DNA of 64,000 bases, from positions 3,534,001 through 3,598,000 of the forward strand of contig NZ_CP026952.1 in NCBI RefSeq assembly GCF_003065605.1, given 5' to 3'. The position numbers were made by a program, and so were the translations under genes. The notes beneath the pieces were generated by a model. It was not told where the DNA came from. It searched no databases and worked only from the letters and a program-made list of their open reading frames with translations. The DNA is from Aeromicrobium chenweiae (GTDB taxonomy: Bacteria; Actinomycetota; Actinomycetes; Propionibacteriales; Nocardioidaceae). Shown piece by piece: positions 26,194 to 35,515 of the stretch (positions within the stretch are counted from its first letter, which is position 1; each line of letters begins with the position of its first letter).

Positions 26194-27738
26194 ATGTCCA
26201 TGACCGATTCGAACGACCCGTTCGCCGCCAAGCCCTACGTCCCGCCGGCGGACCGCGACCAGAACGACCCCCAGCCCGCCGAGCCCGCGACCCAGGCGCC
26301 GGAGAGTGCGCCGTCCGAGCCGGTCGTGTCGCAGCCTGTCGTGTCGCAGCCCCCGGCGCCGCCCGCTCCCTCCGGTCCGGAGCCCACCCCCACGTCCGAG
26401 GGCGGCCCGGGCACCGTGCCGCAGGCGGACTACCCGCCGGCGCCCGAGGACCACACGCACCGCTACGAGGCGATGGCGTCGGACCAGAACACCGGCGCGG
26501 GCGCGCCCGCGTACTCGTCGGCCCCCGCCGACCAGCGGGGCTACGAGCCCACCGCACCGCTGCCCCCGTTCGCCGGTGACGGCTCCGGACAGGCCGGCTC
26601 CGGCTCCACGGGCACGACCCCGCCGAAGAAGCGGCGCGGCCGCGCCCTCGCCGGCGCCCTCGCCCTGCTGGTGCTGGCCGGCGGCGCCGGTTTCGGCGGC
26701 GCGTACGTCTACGACCAGACCAATGACGACTCCGGCACCAGCGGCAGCACGGTCAGCTCGCTGGACAAGGACAACTCGGCGACCGACACCAAGGTGAGCG
26801 GCGGCACCGTCCAGGCCGTCGCGGCGAAGGTCCTGCCGTCCGTCGTGCAGATCAACGTGAAGGGCCAGCAGGAGTCCGGCTCGGGCACCGGCATCATCAT
26901 CAGCTCGGACGGCGAGATCCTCACCAACAACCACGTCGTGGACGTCGCCGGCGACGGCGGCACGATCACCGTGGCGTTCAACGACGGCAGCAACGCCAAG
27001 GCCGAGATCGTGGGCACCGACGTGAAGACGGATCTCGCGGTCATCAAGGCCGAAGGCAAGAGCGGCCTGGAGCCGGCGACGCTCGGCGACTCCGCCGACC
27101 TCAAGGTCGGTCAGGAGGTCATCGCGATCGGCTCGCCGTTCGGCCTCGAGAGCACCGTCACGTCCGGCATCATCTCGGCGCTCAACCGCCCCGTGTCGTC
27201 CTCGGACGGCACCGGGACCGGGACCCCGACGACGTTCCCCGCGGTCCAGACCGACGCCGCGATCAACCCGGGCAACTCGGGCGGACCGCTGGTCGACCTC
27301 GAGGGCAACGTCATCGCGATCAACTCCGCGATCCGCTCCGGCACCACGACGTCCGGCGAGTCCGGCTCGATCGGCCTGGGCTTCGCGATCCCGATCGACC
27401 TGGCCAAGAACGTGGCCAAGCAGCTGCTGGACGGCAAGAAGGTGCAGCACGCGCAGATCGGCGTGAGCGTCGACAACTTCCTCGGCCCCGACGGCATCAC
27501 GGGTGTCGGCGCCCAGGTCGAGGGCGTCACCGCCGGCGGTGCCGCGGAGAAGGCCGGGCTCAAGAAGGGCGACGTCATCACCGCGGTCAACGGCACGCTG
27601 ATCCCGAGCTCGGAAGCCCTGGTCGCGGCGGTCCGCGGCTTCAACCCCGGCGAGAAGATCACGCTGACGTACACCCGCGGCGGCAAGAAGGCCGAGACGG
27701 ACGTGACCCTCGGGTCCGACGGCGGCAAGACCGAGTAG
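26194..27738 (+). CDS. pepD: HtrA-like serine protease PepD
   Basis: A 514-residue protease: a disordered Pro/Gln-rich cytoplasmic N-terminus (about 1-145), a KKRRGR stop and one TM helix (about 150-172), a trypsin-like domain with His247 (NNHVV), Asp280 (TDLAV) and Ser362 (NPGNSGGPL), and one PDZ domain (about 425-505). It degrades or refolds damaged proteins outside the membrane. It lies 63 bases after mprB with its own repeat-bearing promoter, so it is probably induced by MprAB. A second in-frame ATG lies two codons in. Confidence 0.93.
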   Translation: MSMTDSNDPFAAKPYVPPADRDQNDPQPAEPATQAPESAPSEPVVSQPVVSQPPAPPAPSGPEPTPTSEGGPGTVPQADYPPAPEDHTHRYEAMASDQNTGAGAPAYSSAPADQRGYEPTAPLPPFAGDGSGQAGSGSTGTTPPKKRRGRALAGALALLVLAGGAGFGGAYVYDQTNDDSGTSGSTVSSLDKDNSATDTKVSGGTVQAVAAKVLPSVVQINVKGQQESGSGTGIIISSDGEILTNNHVVDVAGDGGTITVAFNDGSNAKAEIVGTDVKTDLAVIKAEGKSGLEPATLGDSADLKVGQEVIAIGSPFGLESTVTSGIISALNRPVSSSDGTGTGTPTTFPAVQTDAAINPGNSGGPLVDLEGNVIAINSAIRSGTTTSGESGSIGLGFAIPIDLAKNVAKQLLDGKKVQHAQIGVSVDNFLGPDGITGVGAQVEGVTAGGAAEKAGLKKGDVITAVNGTLIPSSEALVAAVRGFNPGEKITLTYTRGGKKAETDVTLGSDGGKTE

Positions 27739-27752
27739 GACACGTCACCGCC

Positions 27753-27791
27753 ACGGCCCCGGCCTCGTCCCTGCGACGAGACCGGGGCCGT
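27753..27791 (+). terminator. Terminator after pepD
   Basis: ACGGCCCCGG and CCGGGGCCGT pair over 10 bp, continued after one mismatch by CTCGTC/GACGAG, around a CCTGC loop. It begins 14 bases after the pepD stop. Confidence 0.85.
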
Positions 27792-27867
27792 CGTCCGTCC
27801 TCGGCCATCCCAGGTGGATGGCCGATTCCCGCTCGTCCTCGCCGGTGACCGCCACTAGCGTGACGGT

Positions 27868-28791
27868 GTGAAGACCGATCGCGACCTGTCCCTGCCGGCC
27901 CTCCTCGTCACGGTGGTGCTGTGGGCGTCGGCGTTCGTCGCGATCCGGGCCGTGGGCGACACGTTCTCCCCGGGCTCGCTGACGCTCGGACGGCTCGTGG
28001 TCGGCGCGGTGGCGCTCCTCGCGGTGGCTCGACCGACGGCCGCCGGGATCCCCCGCGGCCGCATCCTGGGCCTCGTGGTCGTCTACGGCCTGACCTGGTC
28101 CGTCGCCTACAACATCGCGCTCAACGCCGCCGAGCGCGATCTCGACGCCGGCACGACGGCGCTGATCGTCAACATCGCTCCAGCGCTGATCGCCCTGCTC
28201 GCCGGGTTCATCTTCAAGGACGGCTTCCCGCGGCCACTCATCATCGGGATGCTGGTCGCGTTCGCGGGCGTCGCGCTGATCGCGCTCGGCGGCGACCAGC
28301 ACGCGGCCGGCGGCCAGTCCCCGTCCACCGCCGGTGTGGTGCTGTGCGTGCTCGCCGCACTCTTCTACGCCACCGGCGCCCTCGTGCAGAAGCCGGTGCT
28401 GGCCTTCGTCAGCCCGGTCATGTGCGTGTGGCTCGGCTGCGTGGTCGGCGTCGTCGCGTGCCTGCCCTTCGCCCCCGCCCTGGTCGACGAGGTCTCCACC
28501 GCCTCGGTCCACGACCTGCTGTGGCTCGTCTACCTGGGTGTCTTCCCCACCGCCATCGGCTTCAGCACGTGGTCCTACGCCCTGCAGCGGATCTCCGCCG
28601 GCCAGGCCGCGTCCACGACCTACCTGGTGCCGGCGGTCGCGACCCTCGTGTCGTGGGCGGTGCTCGACGAGGTGCCGGTCGCGCTGGCGTTCGTCGGCGG
28701 GGCGCTGTGCCTGGTCGGCGTGGCGATCACCCGGCTGCGCCCGCGAGGATCTCGCCCACCAGCCCGGGACGGGGTGTCGGCTCGTCGATGA
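27868..28791 (+). CDS. EamA/DMT-family transporter
   Basis: A 307-residue exporter-type protein with ten helices and two EamA repeats (for example VVYGLTWSVAYNIALNAAERDL and TYLVPAVATLVSWAVLDEVP). The substrate is unknown. TAGCGT (27856-27861) ends six bases before GTG27868, so the mRNA is probably leaderless. Its last 65 bases overlap the 3' end of the convergent MmgE/PrpD gene. Confidence 0.85.
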   Translation: MKTDRDLSLPALLVTVVLWASAFVAIRAVGDTFSPGSLTLGRLVVGAVALLAVARPTAAGIPRGRILGLVVVYGLTWSVAYNIALNAAERDLDAGTTALIVNIAPALIALLAGFIFKDGFPRPLIIGMLVAFAGVALIALGGDQHAAGGQSPSTAGVVLCVLAALFYATGALVQKPVLAFVSPVMCVWLGCVVGVVACLPFAPALVDEVSTASVHDLLWLVYLGVFPTAIGFSTWSYALQRISAGQAASTTYLVPAVATLVSWAVLDEVPVALAFVGGALCLVGVAITRLRPRGSRPPARDGVSARR

Positions 28792-30103
28792 GCTCGCGCT
28801 CGAGCCGTGCGGCGGCGTCCTCGTCCAGACCCGCAGCCAGCAGGTTGGCGCGCGCCTTGGCCCGCACCGCCGTGGCCTCGACGGGGCGTCCCGCACCGCC
28901 GATGACGTCGTCCACCGACGACTCGATCACGCGACCGTCGGTGAGCGTCACCTCGACGCGGGCGGGGAACCTGGCCGGGAAGCCGGAGTCCTCCCACACC
29001 TCGTAGGAGATCCGCCGCGACAGGTCGAGCCGGTCACCGCCCACGGGCGTGTCGAACAGGTCGAGATCGACCCGTCCGTCGACCGCCCGGCCGGCCAGGA
29101 CGTACGGCAGGCTCCAGCGTCCGTCGTGCGGCGTCCTCGGAGTCTGGCGATCGGCCCACGGCTCGGCGATGACCGGCACCGCGCCCCGGGGGACGTGGCA
29201 GTGGATGCGGGCGATCTGCCCGGCCTCGATGCCGTCGTCGAGCACGAGACCGAGGGCCTCCACGAACGGGTGGATGAAGTGGCAGCAGGGGATCAGCTTG
29301 AAGGCGGCGTCCGGCAGGTGCCAGCGCTCGCCGAGGGTCGCGAGCTCGTCGCGCAGGCGGTCGGGGGCACCCGCGTCGTCCGCGTAGAGCTGGAAGAAGC
29401 CCCGCTCGCCCTCGAGGACGCGTGACGGACCGGTCATGCCCGCGCGAGCCATCTCGGCCGCCCAGATGCCCGAGTGCGCCGCCCACGCGGGCTGTCCGGC
29501 CTTGACCGTGCTGCCCTCGTCGAGGAACGCAAAGGTGCCGCCCGGCTGGCTGCCCGCGATGCCGAGGGCGTGGAGCGCGAGCTCGGGGTCGTCGCCGTGC
29601 AGGAGCGTCGACACGAGCGCCGCCGCGAACGGACCCGCGGTCGACGTGGTCTGGAACCCGCGGGCCTGCAGCGTGCCCGGGCTCGCCTGGCCCATGCGGA
29701 TCAGGACCTCCCACGCGAGCGCGTACGCCGACAGCATCGCCGCGCCGTCGGCGCCCGTCTCCTGGGCGACGGCCAGGGCGGCCGGGGCCAGGGTCGCGCT
29801 GCCGTGCATCACCGAGGCGACGTGCGTGTCGTCGTACTCGAGCGAGTGGATGTAGGCGCCGTTGACCAGCGCGGCCACCGGAGCCGGCGCGCCGCCGGAG
29901 GTGCCGAGCACGCTCGACGGGCCCTGGCCACCCGCGGCCAGCCGGGAGAATCCCTTCAGCGGGCCACGACGGGCACCGAGCGCGCCGACGCCGAGGGCGT
30001 CGAGCAGGTGCAGCCGGGCAGACGTCATCACGTCGTCGGGCACCGCGCCGTGCAGGGCGCGTGCGCGGGAGATCAGATCCTCGGTGAGGCTCACGGCGGT
30101 CAT
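28727..30103 (-). CDS. MmgE/PrpD family protein, copy 1
   Basis: A 458-residue member of the MmgE/PrpD fold, which includes 2-methylcitrate dehydratase, cis-aconitate decarboxylase and iminodisuccinate epimerase. Family landmarks: LLDALGVGALGARRG, GAYIHSLEYDDTH, and KLIPCCHFIHPFVEA. It would add or remove water or epimerise on a di/tricarboxylate. ATG30103 overlaps the stop of copy 2 by 4 nt (ATGA). It is the last gene of catabolic block A and overlaps the convergent EamA gene at its 3' end. The substrate is unknown. Confidence 0.85.
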   Translation of the reverse strand: MTAVSLTEDLISRARALHGAVPDDVMTSARLHLLDALGVGALGARRGPLKGFSRLAAGGQGPSSVLGTSGGAPAPVAALVNGAYIHSLEYDDTHVASVMHGSATLAPAALAVAQETGADGAAMLSAYALAWEVLIRMGQASPGTLQARGFQTTSTAGPFAAALVSTLLHGDDPELALHALGIAGSQPGGTFAFLDEGSTVKAGQPAWAAHSGIWAAEMARAGMTGPSRVLEGERGFFQLYADDAGAPDRLRDELATLGERWHLPDAAFKLIPCCHFIHPFVEALGLVLDDGIEAGQIARIHCHVPRGAVPVIAEPWADRQTPRTPHDGRWSLPYVLAGRAVDGRVDLDLFDTPVGGDRLDLSRRISYEVWEDSGFPARFPARVEVTLTDGRVIESSVDDVIGGAGRPVEATAVRAKARANLLAAGLDEDAAARLERELIDEPTPRPGLVGEILAGAAG

Positions 30104-31479
30104 CGCTGCCACGCCTCGGTGACCAGGGCGCTCCACGGCTCGCCGTCCAGCTCGCGCGTCGTGACCACGCGCCGGGCGAGGGCGGCGAGGTTCGGGGTGG
30201 CCGGCGTCAGGCCGGCGATCTTGTCCAGCACCTGGTCCTCCTCGAGCGGCCGGTCGGGTCCGCCGATCGCACTCATGCAGTCCGCCTCGAGCACCGTGCC
30301 GGGCTCGTCGGTGAGCCTGACGGTCAGCCGGGCGGGTCGGTCGTGGGGGGCGGCGGGCAGCGGCTCGAACGGGACGAGCCGGACCCGCTCGCGCAGGCTG
30401 GCGACCGCCGGGTCGTGGAGCAGCTCCTCGCCGAACGTCCGCGGATCCGTCCTGCCCGTGACGAGCACGGCGGCCACCACGTGGGGCAGGGAGAACTTGC
30501 CGGCGAGGGTCGTCGAGGGCGACCGGTTGTCGAGGGAGTACGCGAGCGGGTGGGTCGCGACCACCACCTCGGCGATCTCGTCGATCGACCGTCCCCTGAG
30601 CGGTCCCTCGGTCAGCTCGAGCGCCGCCTCGAGCGCCGAGTGCGTGTACTGGCAGGCCGCGTAGATCTTGTGGTAGCCGTCCAGGATCGCCCACCGCCCG
30701 GTCGACCCGGTGAGCTCCGCCTCGTCCGTGGCGTGGCCGTAGCCCGCCGCGAAGACGTCGAGCGCTCCGGTCGGCTCGCCTCCGAGTCCGGCGGCGGCGA
30801 GGTCCGAGGCGAGGAAGCCCAGCACGGCGCCCGCGCCGGCCCACGCGTTGCGGACCAGCGCTCCGGAGACCGCGTGGCTGAACGGGCCCGACATCGAGAG
30901 CGTGACGGCCACGTCGACCGCGGCCATGACCTGCTCGGCCGATCCGGTGCGCAGCCAGGTCACCGCGGCGGCAGCGCCGATCGGCGACAGCGTCGCGTGC
31001 GGGTGGAGCACGAGCGGGCGCGGGGCCGGGAAGGCCCGGGCGAAGGCCGTGACGACCTCGTAGCCCAGCACGATCGCGGTCAGCACCTCCTCGACCGTCC
31101 GGCCTGTTGCGTCGGCCTCGGCGATGACCGCCGGGACGGTGTACAGCCCGCCGTGACAGGTGGCCGGACGGTAGCCCTCGTCGAGCTCGTCCCACCCCGC
31201 CGCGGCCGCGTTCACCGCTGCGACCTTGTCACGCGGGCCGCGGGTGCCGAGAGCGGTCAACGACTCCCCCGGCGCGATCGGGGAGGCGAAGGACTGCGCG
31301 AGGGCGATGACCTCGGCGTGCGTCGCGCCCACGACCATCGCGGCCAGGTCGTCCATCAGGACGAGTGCGGCCTTGCGGCGCAGCTCCTCGTCCGCCAGCA
31401 GCGACTCCGGCGTGATGCCGTCGATCCGTCGGGCGAGGTCCTCACGCCACGCCGTCCAGCCGGCGGGGACGCCCGTCAC
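30100..31479 (-). CDS. MmgE/PrpD family protein, copy 2
   Basis: A 459-residue paralogue of the preceding protein, diverged from it (LVLMDDLAAMVVGATHAEV, GWDELDEGYRPATCHGG, YHKIYAACQYTHSALEAAL). Its start is GTG31479, overlapping the flavoprotein stop by 4 nt. Two adjacent diverged members may form a heteromer or act on successive substrates (inference). Confidence 0.84.
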   Translation of the reverse strand: MTGVPAGWTAWREDLARRIDGITPESLLADEELRRKAALVLMDDLAAMVVGATHAEVIALAQSFASPIAPGESLTALGTRGPRDKVAAVNAAAAGWDELDEGYRPATCHGGLYTVPAVIAEADATGRTVEEVLTAIVLGYEVVTAFARAFPAPRPLVLHPHATLSPIGAAAAVTWLRTGSAEQVMAAVDVAVTLSMSGPFSHAVSGALVRNAWAGAGAVLGFLASDLAAAGLGGEPTGALDVFAAGYGHATDEAELTGSTGRWAILDGYHKIYAACQYTHSALEAALELTEGPLRGRSIDEIAEVVVATHPLAYSLDNRSPSTTLAGKFSLPHVVAAVLVTGRTDPRTFGEELLHDPAVASLRERVRLVPFEPLPAAPHDRPARLTVRLTDEPGTVLEADCMSAIGGPDRPLEEDQVLDKIAGLTPATPNLAALARRVVTTRELDGEPWSALVTEAWQR

Positions 31480-32861
31480 GGGCGCGCCGTCGCGGCGAGT
31501 CCCGCGAGCCGGCCCAGTCCGACCGCCGTCAGCAGACCGTTCCCGGACGAGTAGCCGCGGCCACCGTGCTGCCCGCTGACGCCGGCGGCCACGCCGCCGA
31601 CGGCGAAGAGCCCGGGGACGGAGCTGCCGTCCTCGCGCAGGACCCGCCCGTCGGCGTCGATGTCGAGACCGCCCTGGGTGTGGAACAGGCCCGGTGAGAC
31701 GCGGGACGCCACGTACGGCGCCTCGAGCGGGGCGATGCCGAAGTCGGTCCGGCCGTGCGTGTCCGCCTGGTCGCCCCGCGCGGCCGCCGCGTAGTCCTCG
31801 AGGGTCGAGCGCAGCGCGTCGACGTCGACGCCGATGAGGGCGGCGAGCTCCTCGAGCGTGGCGCACTCCTTCGCGCCGCCCATCTCGACGAGCTCGGCGA
31901 ACTCGTCCTCACGCAGCGTGATGTCCCGGATGCGGGAGTCGTACACCGCCCAGATGGGTGCGGTGCCCTTGACGACCTCGGCCGCGAAGCCGGAGTAGCC
32001 GACGATCTCGTCGCCCAGCCGCACACCGCGCGAGTCGACGATCACGCCGCCCTTCTCCTGCGTCGTCCACGACAGGATGGAGCCGTGCGGGTACGCGACC
32101 GCGGCGTAGCCCTGGAACGCGCCCTGGTTGCGGAGTCGTCCGCCGAGCTCGAGGCCCCACTCGATGGCCTCGCCGGTCGACCCGTGGGCGCCGAAGTACT
32201 CCAGGCCCGCGAGCTCGGGGGCCCACTTCTCGACCAGCGAGCGGTTGGCGGCGTAGCCGTTGGCCGCCAGGATGACCGAGCTCGCCCGGATCGTGTAGCG
32301 CTCGGTGCGCTCACCCTCGACCACGACGCCGCGCACGACGCCGTCCTCGACCAGCAGCTCGGTGACGGGGTTGCCGGTGACGACCTCGACGCCGGCCCGG
32401 CGGCACGCCGCGACCAGGTCGTTGGACAGGTCGATGCCGCGGCGTGACCGGGGGGCGTGCAGACGGGTCACCGAGTGACCCACGTGCTTGTAGTCCGTGA
32501 TGAGCGCGAGCTCGATCTTGTGCTCGTCGACGAGCCACTCGACGAGCTCGGCCGACGTCTCGGCGAGCCGGCGGGTCAGGTGCTCGGCCTCGTGCGGCCC
32601 GCTCTGGCGCAGCAGGTCGGCGGTCATCCGGTCCGGATCGTCCTCGACCCCCGCCTCGCGCTGGAACCGGGAGCCCGCCGCGGGGATCGAGCCGGTCGAC
32701 AGGGCTGTGTTCCCGCCCGGGGCGTCGAGCTTCTCGAGCACGACCACGGACGCGCCGCCGTCGGATGCCGCGAGGGCAGCCGCGAGGCCGCCTCCTCCAG
32801 CGCCCACGACGATGACGTCGACGTCGATCTCGTTCTCGGGGGCGGTCTGGTCAGAGCTCAT
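31476..32861 (-). CDS. FAD-dependent dehydrogenase, fumarate reductase flavoprotein type
   Basis: A 461-residue flavoprotein: N-terminal VIVVGAGGGGLAAALAA dinucleotide motif, LEKLDAPGGNTALSTGSIPAAG, and C-terminal GLFAVGGVAAGVSGQHGGRGYSSGNGL closing the FAD site. This family includes fumarate reductase, 3-ketosteroid dehydrogenase and tricarballylate dehydrogenase, all acting at a C-C single/double bond beside a carbonyl or carboxyl. In context it may desaturate a pathway acid before hydration by the MmgE/PrpD proteins (inference). Confidence 0.85.
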   Translation of the reverse strand: MSSDQTAPENEIDVDVIVVGAGGGGLAAALAASDGGASVVVLEKLDAPGGNTALSTGSIPAAGSRFQREAGVEDDPDRMTADLLRQSGPHEAEHLTRRLAETSAELVEWLVDEHKIELALITDYKHVGHSVTRLHAPRSRRGIDLSNDLVAACRRAGVEVVTGNPVTELLVEDGVVRGVVVEGERTERYTIRASSVILAANGYAANRSLVEKWAPELAGLEYFGAHGSTGEAIEWGLELGGRLRNQGAFQGYAAVAYPHGSILSWTTQEKGGVIVDSRGVRLGDEIVGYSGFAAEVVKGTAPIWAVYDSRIRDITLREDEFAELVEMGGAKECATLEELAALIGVDVDALRSTLEDYAAAARGDQADTHGRTDFGIAPLEAPYVASRVSPGLFHTQGGLDIDADGRVLREDGSSVPGLFAVGGVAAGVSGQHGGRGYSSGNGLLTAVGLGRLAGLAATARP

Positions 32862-32925
32862 GAGTTTCCTTCCGGGCCGCGATCAGCGGCCGCTTCAACA
32901 GTGTCAGGACGTGCACCACCACCGG

Positions 32926-33690
32926 TCAGGCGGTGGGCACCTTGGCGAGCAGCCCGCCGTCGACCAGGATGGACGTGCCGGTCACGAACGAGGCATCGTC
33001 CGACGCCAAGTACGCGATGGCGCCCGCGATGTCGGCGGGCGTGCCCATGCGGCCCAGGGGCGCGGCCGCCCCTGCTCCCGCGGCAGCGCCTGCGGGATCG
33101 TCCTGGGCATCGAAGTAGCCCTGGAGGTTCGGGGTCAGGATGAAGCCGGGGCACACCGAGTTGACCCGGATGCCGTGCGGTCCGCCGTCCAGGGCCATGG
33201 CCTTCGTCATCGCGAGGATCGCACCCTTGGACGCGACGTACGCGGCGTCCTGCGGGAAGCCCGCGAACGACGCGGTCGAGCCGAGGGTGACGATCGAGCC
33301 GCCGCGCGGGACCATCGCGGGCCACAGGTGCCGGTTGAGCAGGAACAGGCTCGTCAGGTTGACGTCCATCTGGCGGTGCCACTCCTGCGGCGTCAGCGCG
33401 TCGAGCGCGCCGACGACCGTGATGCCCGCCGCGTGCACGACGATGTCGGGTGCACCGTGCTGCTCCAACAGCCCGGGGACGTGGGCGTCGACCTCGGTCT
33501 CGACCGCCACGTCGAAGGCGGCCGTGACCGCGGCGTCGCCGCACGACGCGGCCACCTCGGCCAGGCGGTCCTCGTCGCGGCCGAGCAGCACGACCGTCGC
33601 GCCCTCCGCGGCGAGGCGCTCAGCGGCACCGCGGCCGATGCCCGAGCTGGCGCCCGAGACCCAGGCGACCTTGCCGTCGAAGCGGCTCAT
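32926..33690 (-). CDS. SDR-family oxidoreductase
   Basis: A 254-residue classical SDR: SGASSGIGRGAAERL cofactor loop, catalytic Ser (LGSTASFAGFP), Tyr-Lys (YVASKGAI) and VNSVCPGFI. A C-terminal IDGG-type end (ILVDGG) completes the fold. It presumably oxidises a secondary alcohol of the block A substrate. ATG33690 overlaps the stop of the next SDR gene by 4 nt. Confidence 0.9.
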   Translation of the reverse strand: MSRFDGKVAWVSGASSGIGRGAAERLAAEGATVVLLGRDEDRLAEVAASCGDAAVTAAFDVAVETEVDAHVPGLLEQHGAPDIVVHAAGITVVGALDALTPQEWHRQMDVNLTSLFLLNRHLWPAMVPRGGSIVTLGSTASFAGFPQDAAYVASKGAILAMTKAMALDGGPHGIRVNSVCPGFILTPNLQGYFDAQDDPAGAAAGAGAAAPLGRMGTPADIAGAIAYLASDDASFVTGTSILVDGGLLAKVPTA

Positions 33691-34424
33691 GCGTCGCCGC
33701 CCATCGGCAGGGCCGGCTCGCCCGCGGTCCAGCCGCCGTCGACCGCCATCACGACGCCCGTCACGGCCGACGCCCACGAGGACGCGAGGTACGCGATCGT
33801 CTGCCCGATCTCCTCGGGCTCGAACATGCGGCCGAGCGGCACGCGGCGCGAGACCGCGGCATCGAGCTCGGGCGTCATCTGCTGCTTGGCCATCGGCGTC
33901 AGGGTGAAGCCCGGGCACACCGCGTTGACGCGGATGTTGTCCGGCGCCCAGTCGATCGCGAGCGAACGGGTCAGGGCCGCCACGGCGCCCTTGGAGGCCG
34001 AGTACGCCGACTGGTCGGGCAGGCTCACGAGCGCTGCCTGCGACGCGACGTTGACGATCGCGCCGGATCCGGACGCCTTGAGCGCGGCGTACAGCGCCTT
34101 GCTGGTGTTGAACGAGCCCACCACGTTGACGTCGTACGTCCGGCGGAAGTCGTCGGCGTCGACCTCCTGCGCGGGCAGGTTCGCGGTGATGATGCCGGCG
34201 CAGTTGACCAGGATGTCGACCCGGCCGTGCTCGGCCAGCGCCGCCGAGGCGGCTGCCTCCACCGAGGCCGTGCTGGTGATGTCCGTGCCGACGACGCCGG
34301 GAGCCTCGTTGAGGTCCCAGGCGATGACGGTCGCTCCGGCACCGCGCAGCACCTCGACGGTCGCGGCGCCGATGCCCGAGGCGCCTCCGGTGACGATGGC
34401 GATCTTGCCGTTCAGGTCGAACAT
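33687..34424 (-). CDS. SDR-family oxidoreductase
   Basis: A 245-residue classical SDR: TGGASGIGAATVEVL, VNCAGIITANLP (NCAG in place of NNAG), VASQAALVSLPDQSAYSASKGAV and NAVCPGFTLTP. It is tandem to the other SDR but clearly distinct. It is probably another alcohol/ketone step in the same pathway; cofactor and substrate are not defined. Confidence 0.9.
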   Translation of the reverse strand: MFDLNGKIAIVTGGASGIGAATVEVLRGAGATVIAWDLNEAPGVVGTDITSTASVEAAASAALAEHGRVDILVNCAGIITANLPAQEVDADDFRRTYDVNVVGSFNTSKALYAALKASGSGAIVNVASQAALVSLPDQSAYSASKGAVAALTRSLAIDWAPDNIRVNAVCPGFTLTPMAKQQMTPELDAAVSRRVPLGRMFEPEEIGQTIAYLASSWASAVTGVVMAVDGGWTAGEPALPMGGDA

Positions 34425-34435
34425 GGTGATTCCTC

Positions 34436-35515
34436 TCAGTCCTGCGTCGTGGCGGTCGGGTAGTCGATGTAGCCGCGGTCCCCGCCGGCGTAGAAGGTGT
34501 CCTCGTCCCACTCCGCACGCGGGGTGCCGGACCTCCAGCGGTCGACGAGATCGGGGTTGGAGATGAACAGCCGGCCCACGCTGACGAGGTCGGCAACGCC
34601 GTTCTCGACGATCGGCCCGATCTCGTCGATCTCGCTGGAGCCCATGTAGCCGGTGTTCACGACGTACGTCGAGGGCCAGCGGCGGCGCAGCTCCTCGTGG
34701 AGCACCGACGTGCGTCCGCGCAGGGTGTGCAGGTACGCGAAGCCGTCGGCCGCGAGCTCGTCGACGAGGGCCAGGTAGGTGTCCTCGTTGTCGCGGTCGG
34801 CCATGTCGTTGAACTGACCGCCCGGGGAGATGCGGATGCCGACGCGCTCGGCACCGATCTGCGCCGCGACCGCGCGGGACAGCTCGACGAGGAAGCGCGC
34901 CCGGTTGACCGGGCTGCCGCCGTACTCGTCGTCGCGGCGGTTGGTGCCGGGAGACAGGAACTGGTGGGGCAGGTAGCCGTTCGCGGCGTGGATCTCGACG
35001 CCGTCCATGCCCGCGGCCACCGCACGTGCGGCGCACGAGGCGTAGTCCGCGATCGTCGTGGCGATCTCCTTGTGCGTCATCGCCCGCGGCTCGGGCGCAG
35101 GCACCATCTCGCCCGTGGCGGTGGCGACCTCGAGGTTCGCGCGGACGGCGCTCGGGGCGAGCTGCGGGCCGCCGTCGGCCTGCAGCGAGGCGTGACCGAT
35201 GCGACCGGTGTGCATGATCTGCAGGAAGACCCGACCGCCGGCGCCGTGCACCGCGTCCGCGACCCGGGACCACGCGTCCTGCTGGGCGTCGGTGTGCAGG
35301 CCCGGCGTGCCGGGGTAGCCCTGTCCGGCGGCGCTGGGCTGGGTCGCCTCGGTGACGATGAGGCCGGCGCACGCGCGCTGGCGGTAGTACTCGATCGCAC
35401 TGTCCGGCAGGACGCCGTCGACGTCCGCACGGTTGCGCGTCATCGGCGCCATGACGACCCGGTTGGCGAGCTCGATGCCGCCGACCTTCCAGGGCGTGAA
35501 GAGGGTGTCAGACAC
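34436..35515 (-). CDS. Old yellow enzyme family alkene reductase
   Basis: A 359-residue FMN-dependent ene-reductase: NRVVMAPMTRNRA, the substrate-binding His-Asn pair in EIHAANGYLPHQF, and SPGTNRRDDEYGG. It reduces activated C=C bonds (enones, enals, maleimides, nitro compounds) with NAD(P)H. GTG35515 start; its first 8 bases overlap the end of the GntR gene. In block A it could saturate an enone formed by the dehydrogenases. Confidence 0.92.
   Translation of the reverse strand: MSDTLFTPWKVGGIELANRVVMAPMTRNRADVDGVLPDSAIEYYRQRACAGLIVTEATQPSAAGQGYPGTPGLHTDAQQDAWSRVADAVHGAGGRVFLQIMHTGRIGHASLQADGGPQLAPSAVRANLEVATATGEMVPAPEPRAMTHKEIATTIADYASCAARAVAAGMDGVEIHAANGYLPHQFLSPGTNRRDDEYGGSPVNRARFLVELSRAVAAQIGAERVGIRISPGGQFNDMADRDNEDTYLALVDELAADGFAYLHTLRGRTSVLHEELRRRWPSTYVVNTGYMGSSEIDEIGPIVENGVADLVSVGRLFISNPDLVDRWRSGTPRAEWDEDTFYAGGDRGYIDYPTATTQD

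Noticed and set aside
24883..27450. Minus-strand 855-codon open frame
   Set aside because: It is the GC-rich shadow of mprB and pepD. The sense genes have full domain motifs and the antisense product is low-complexity Arg/Gly/Asp.
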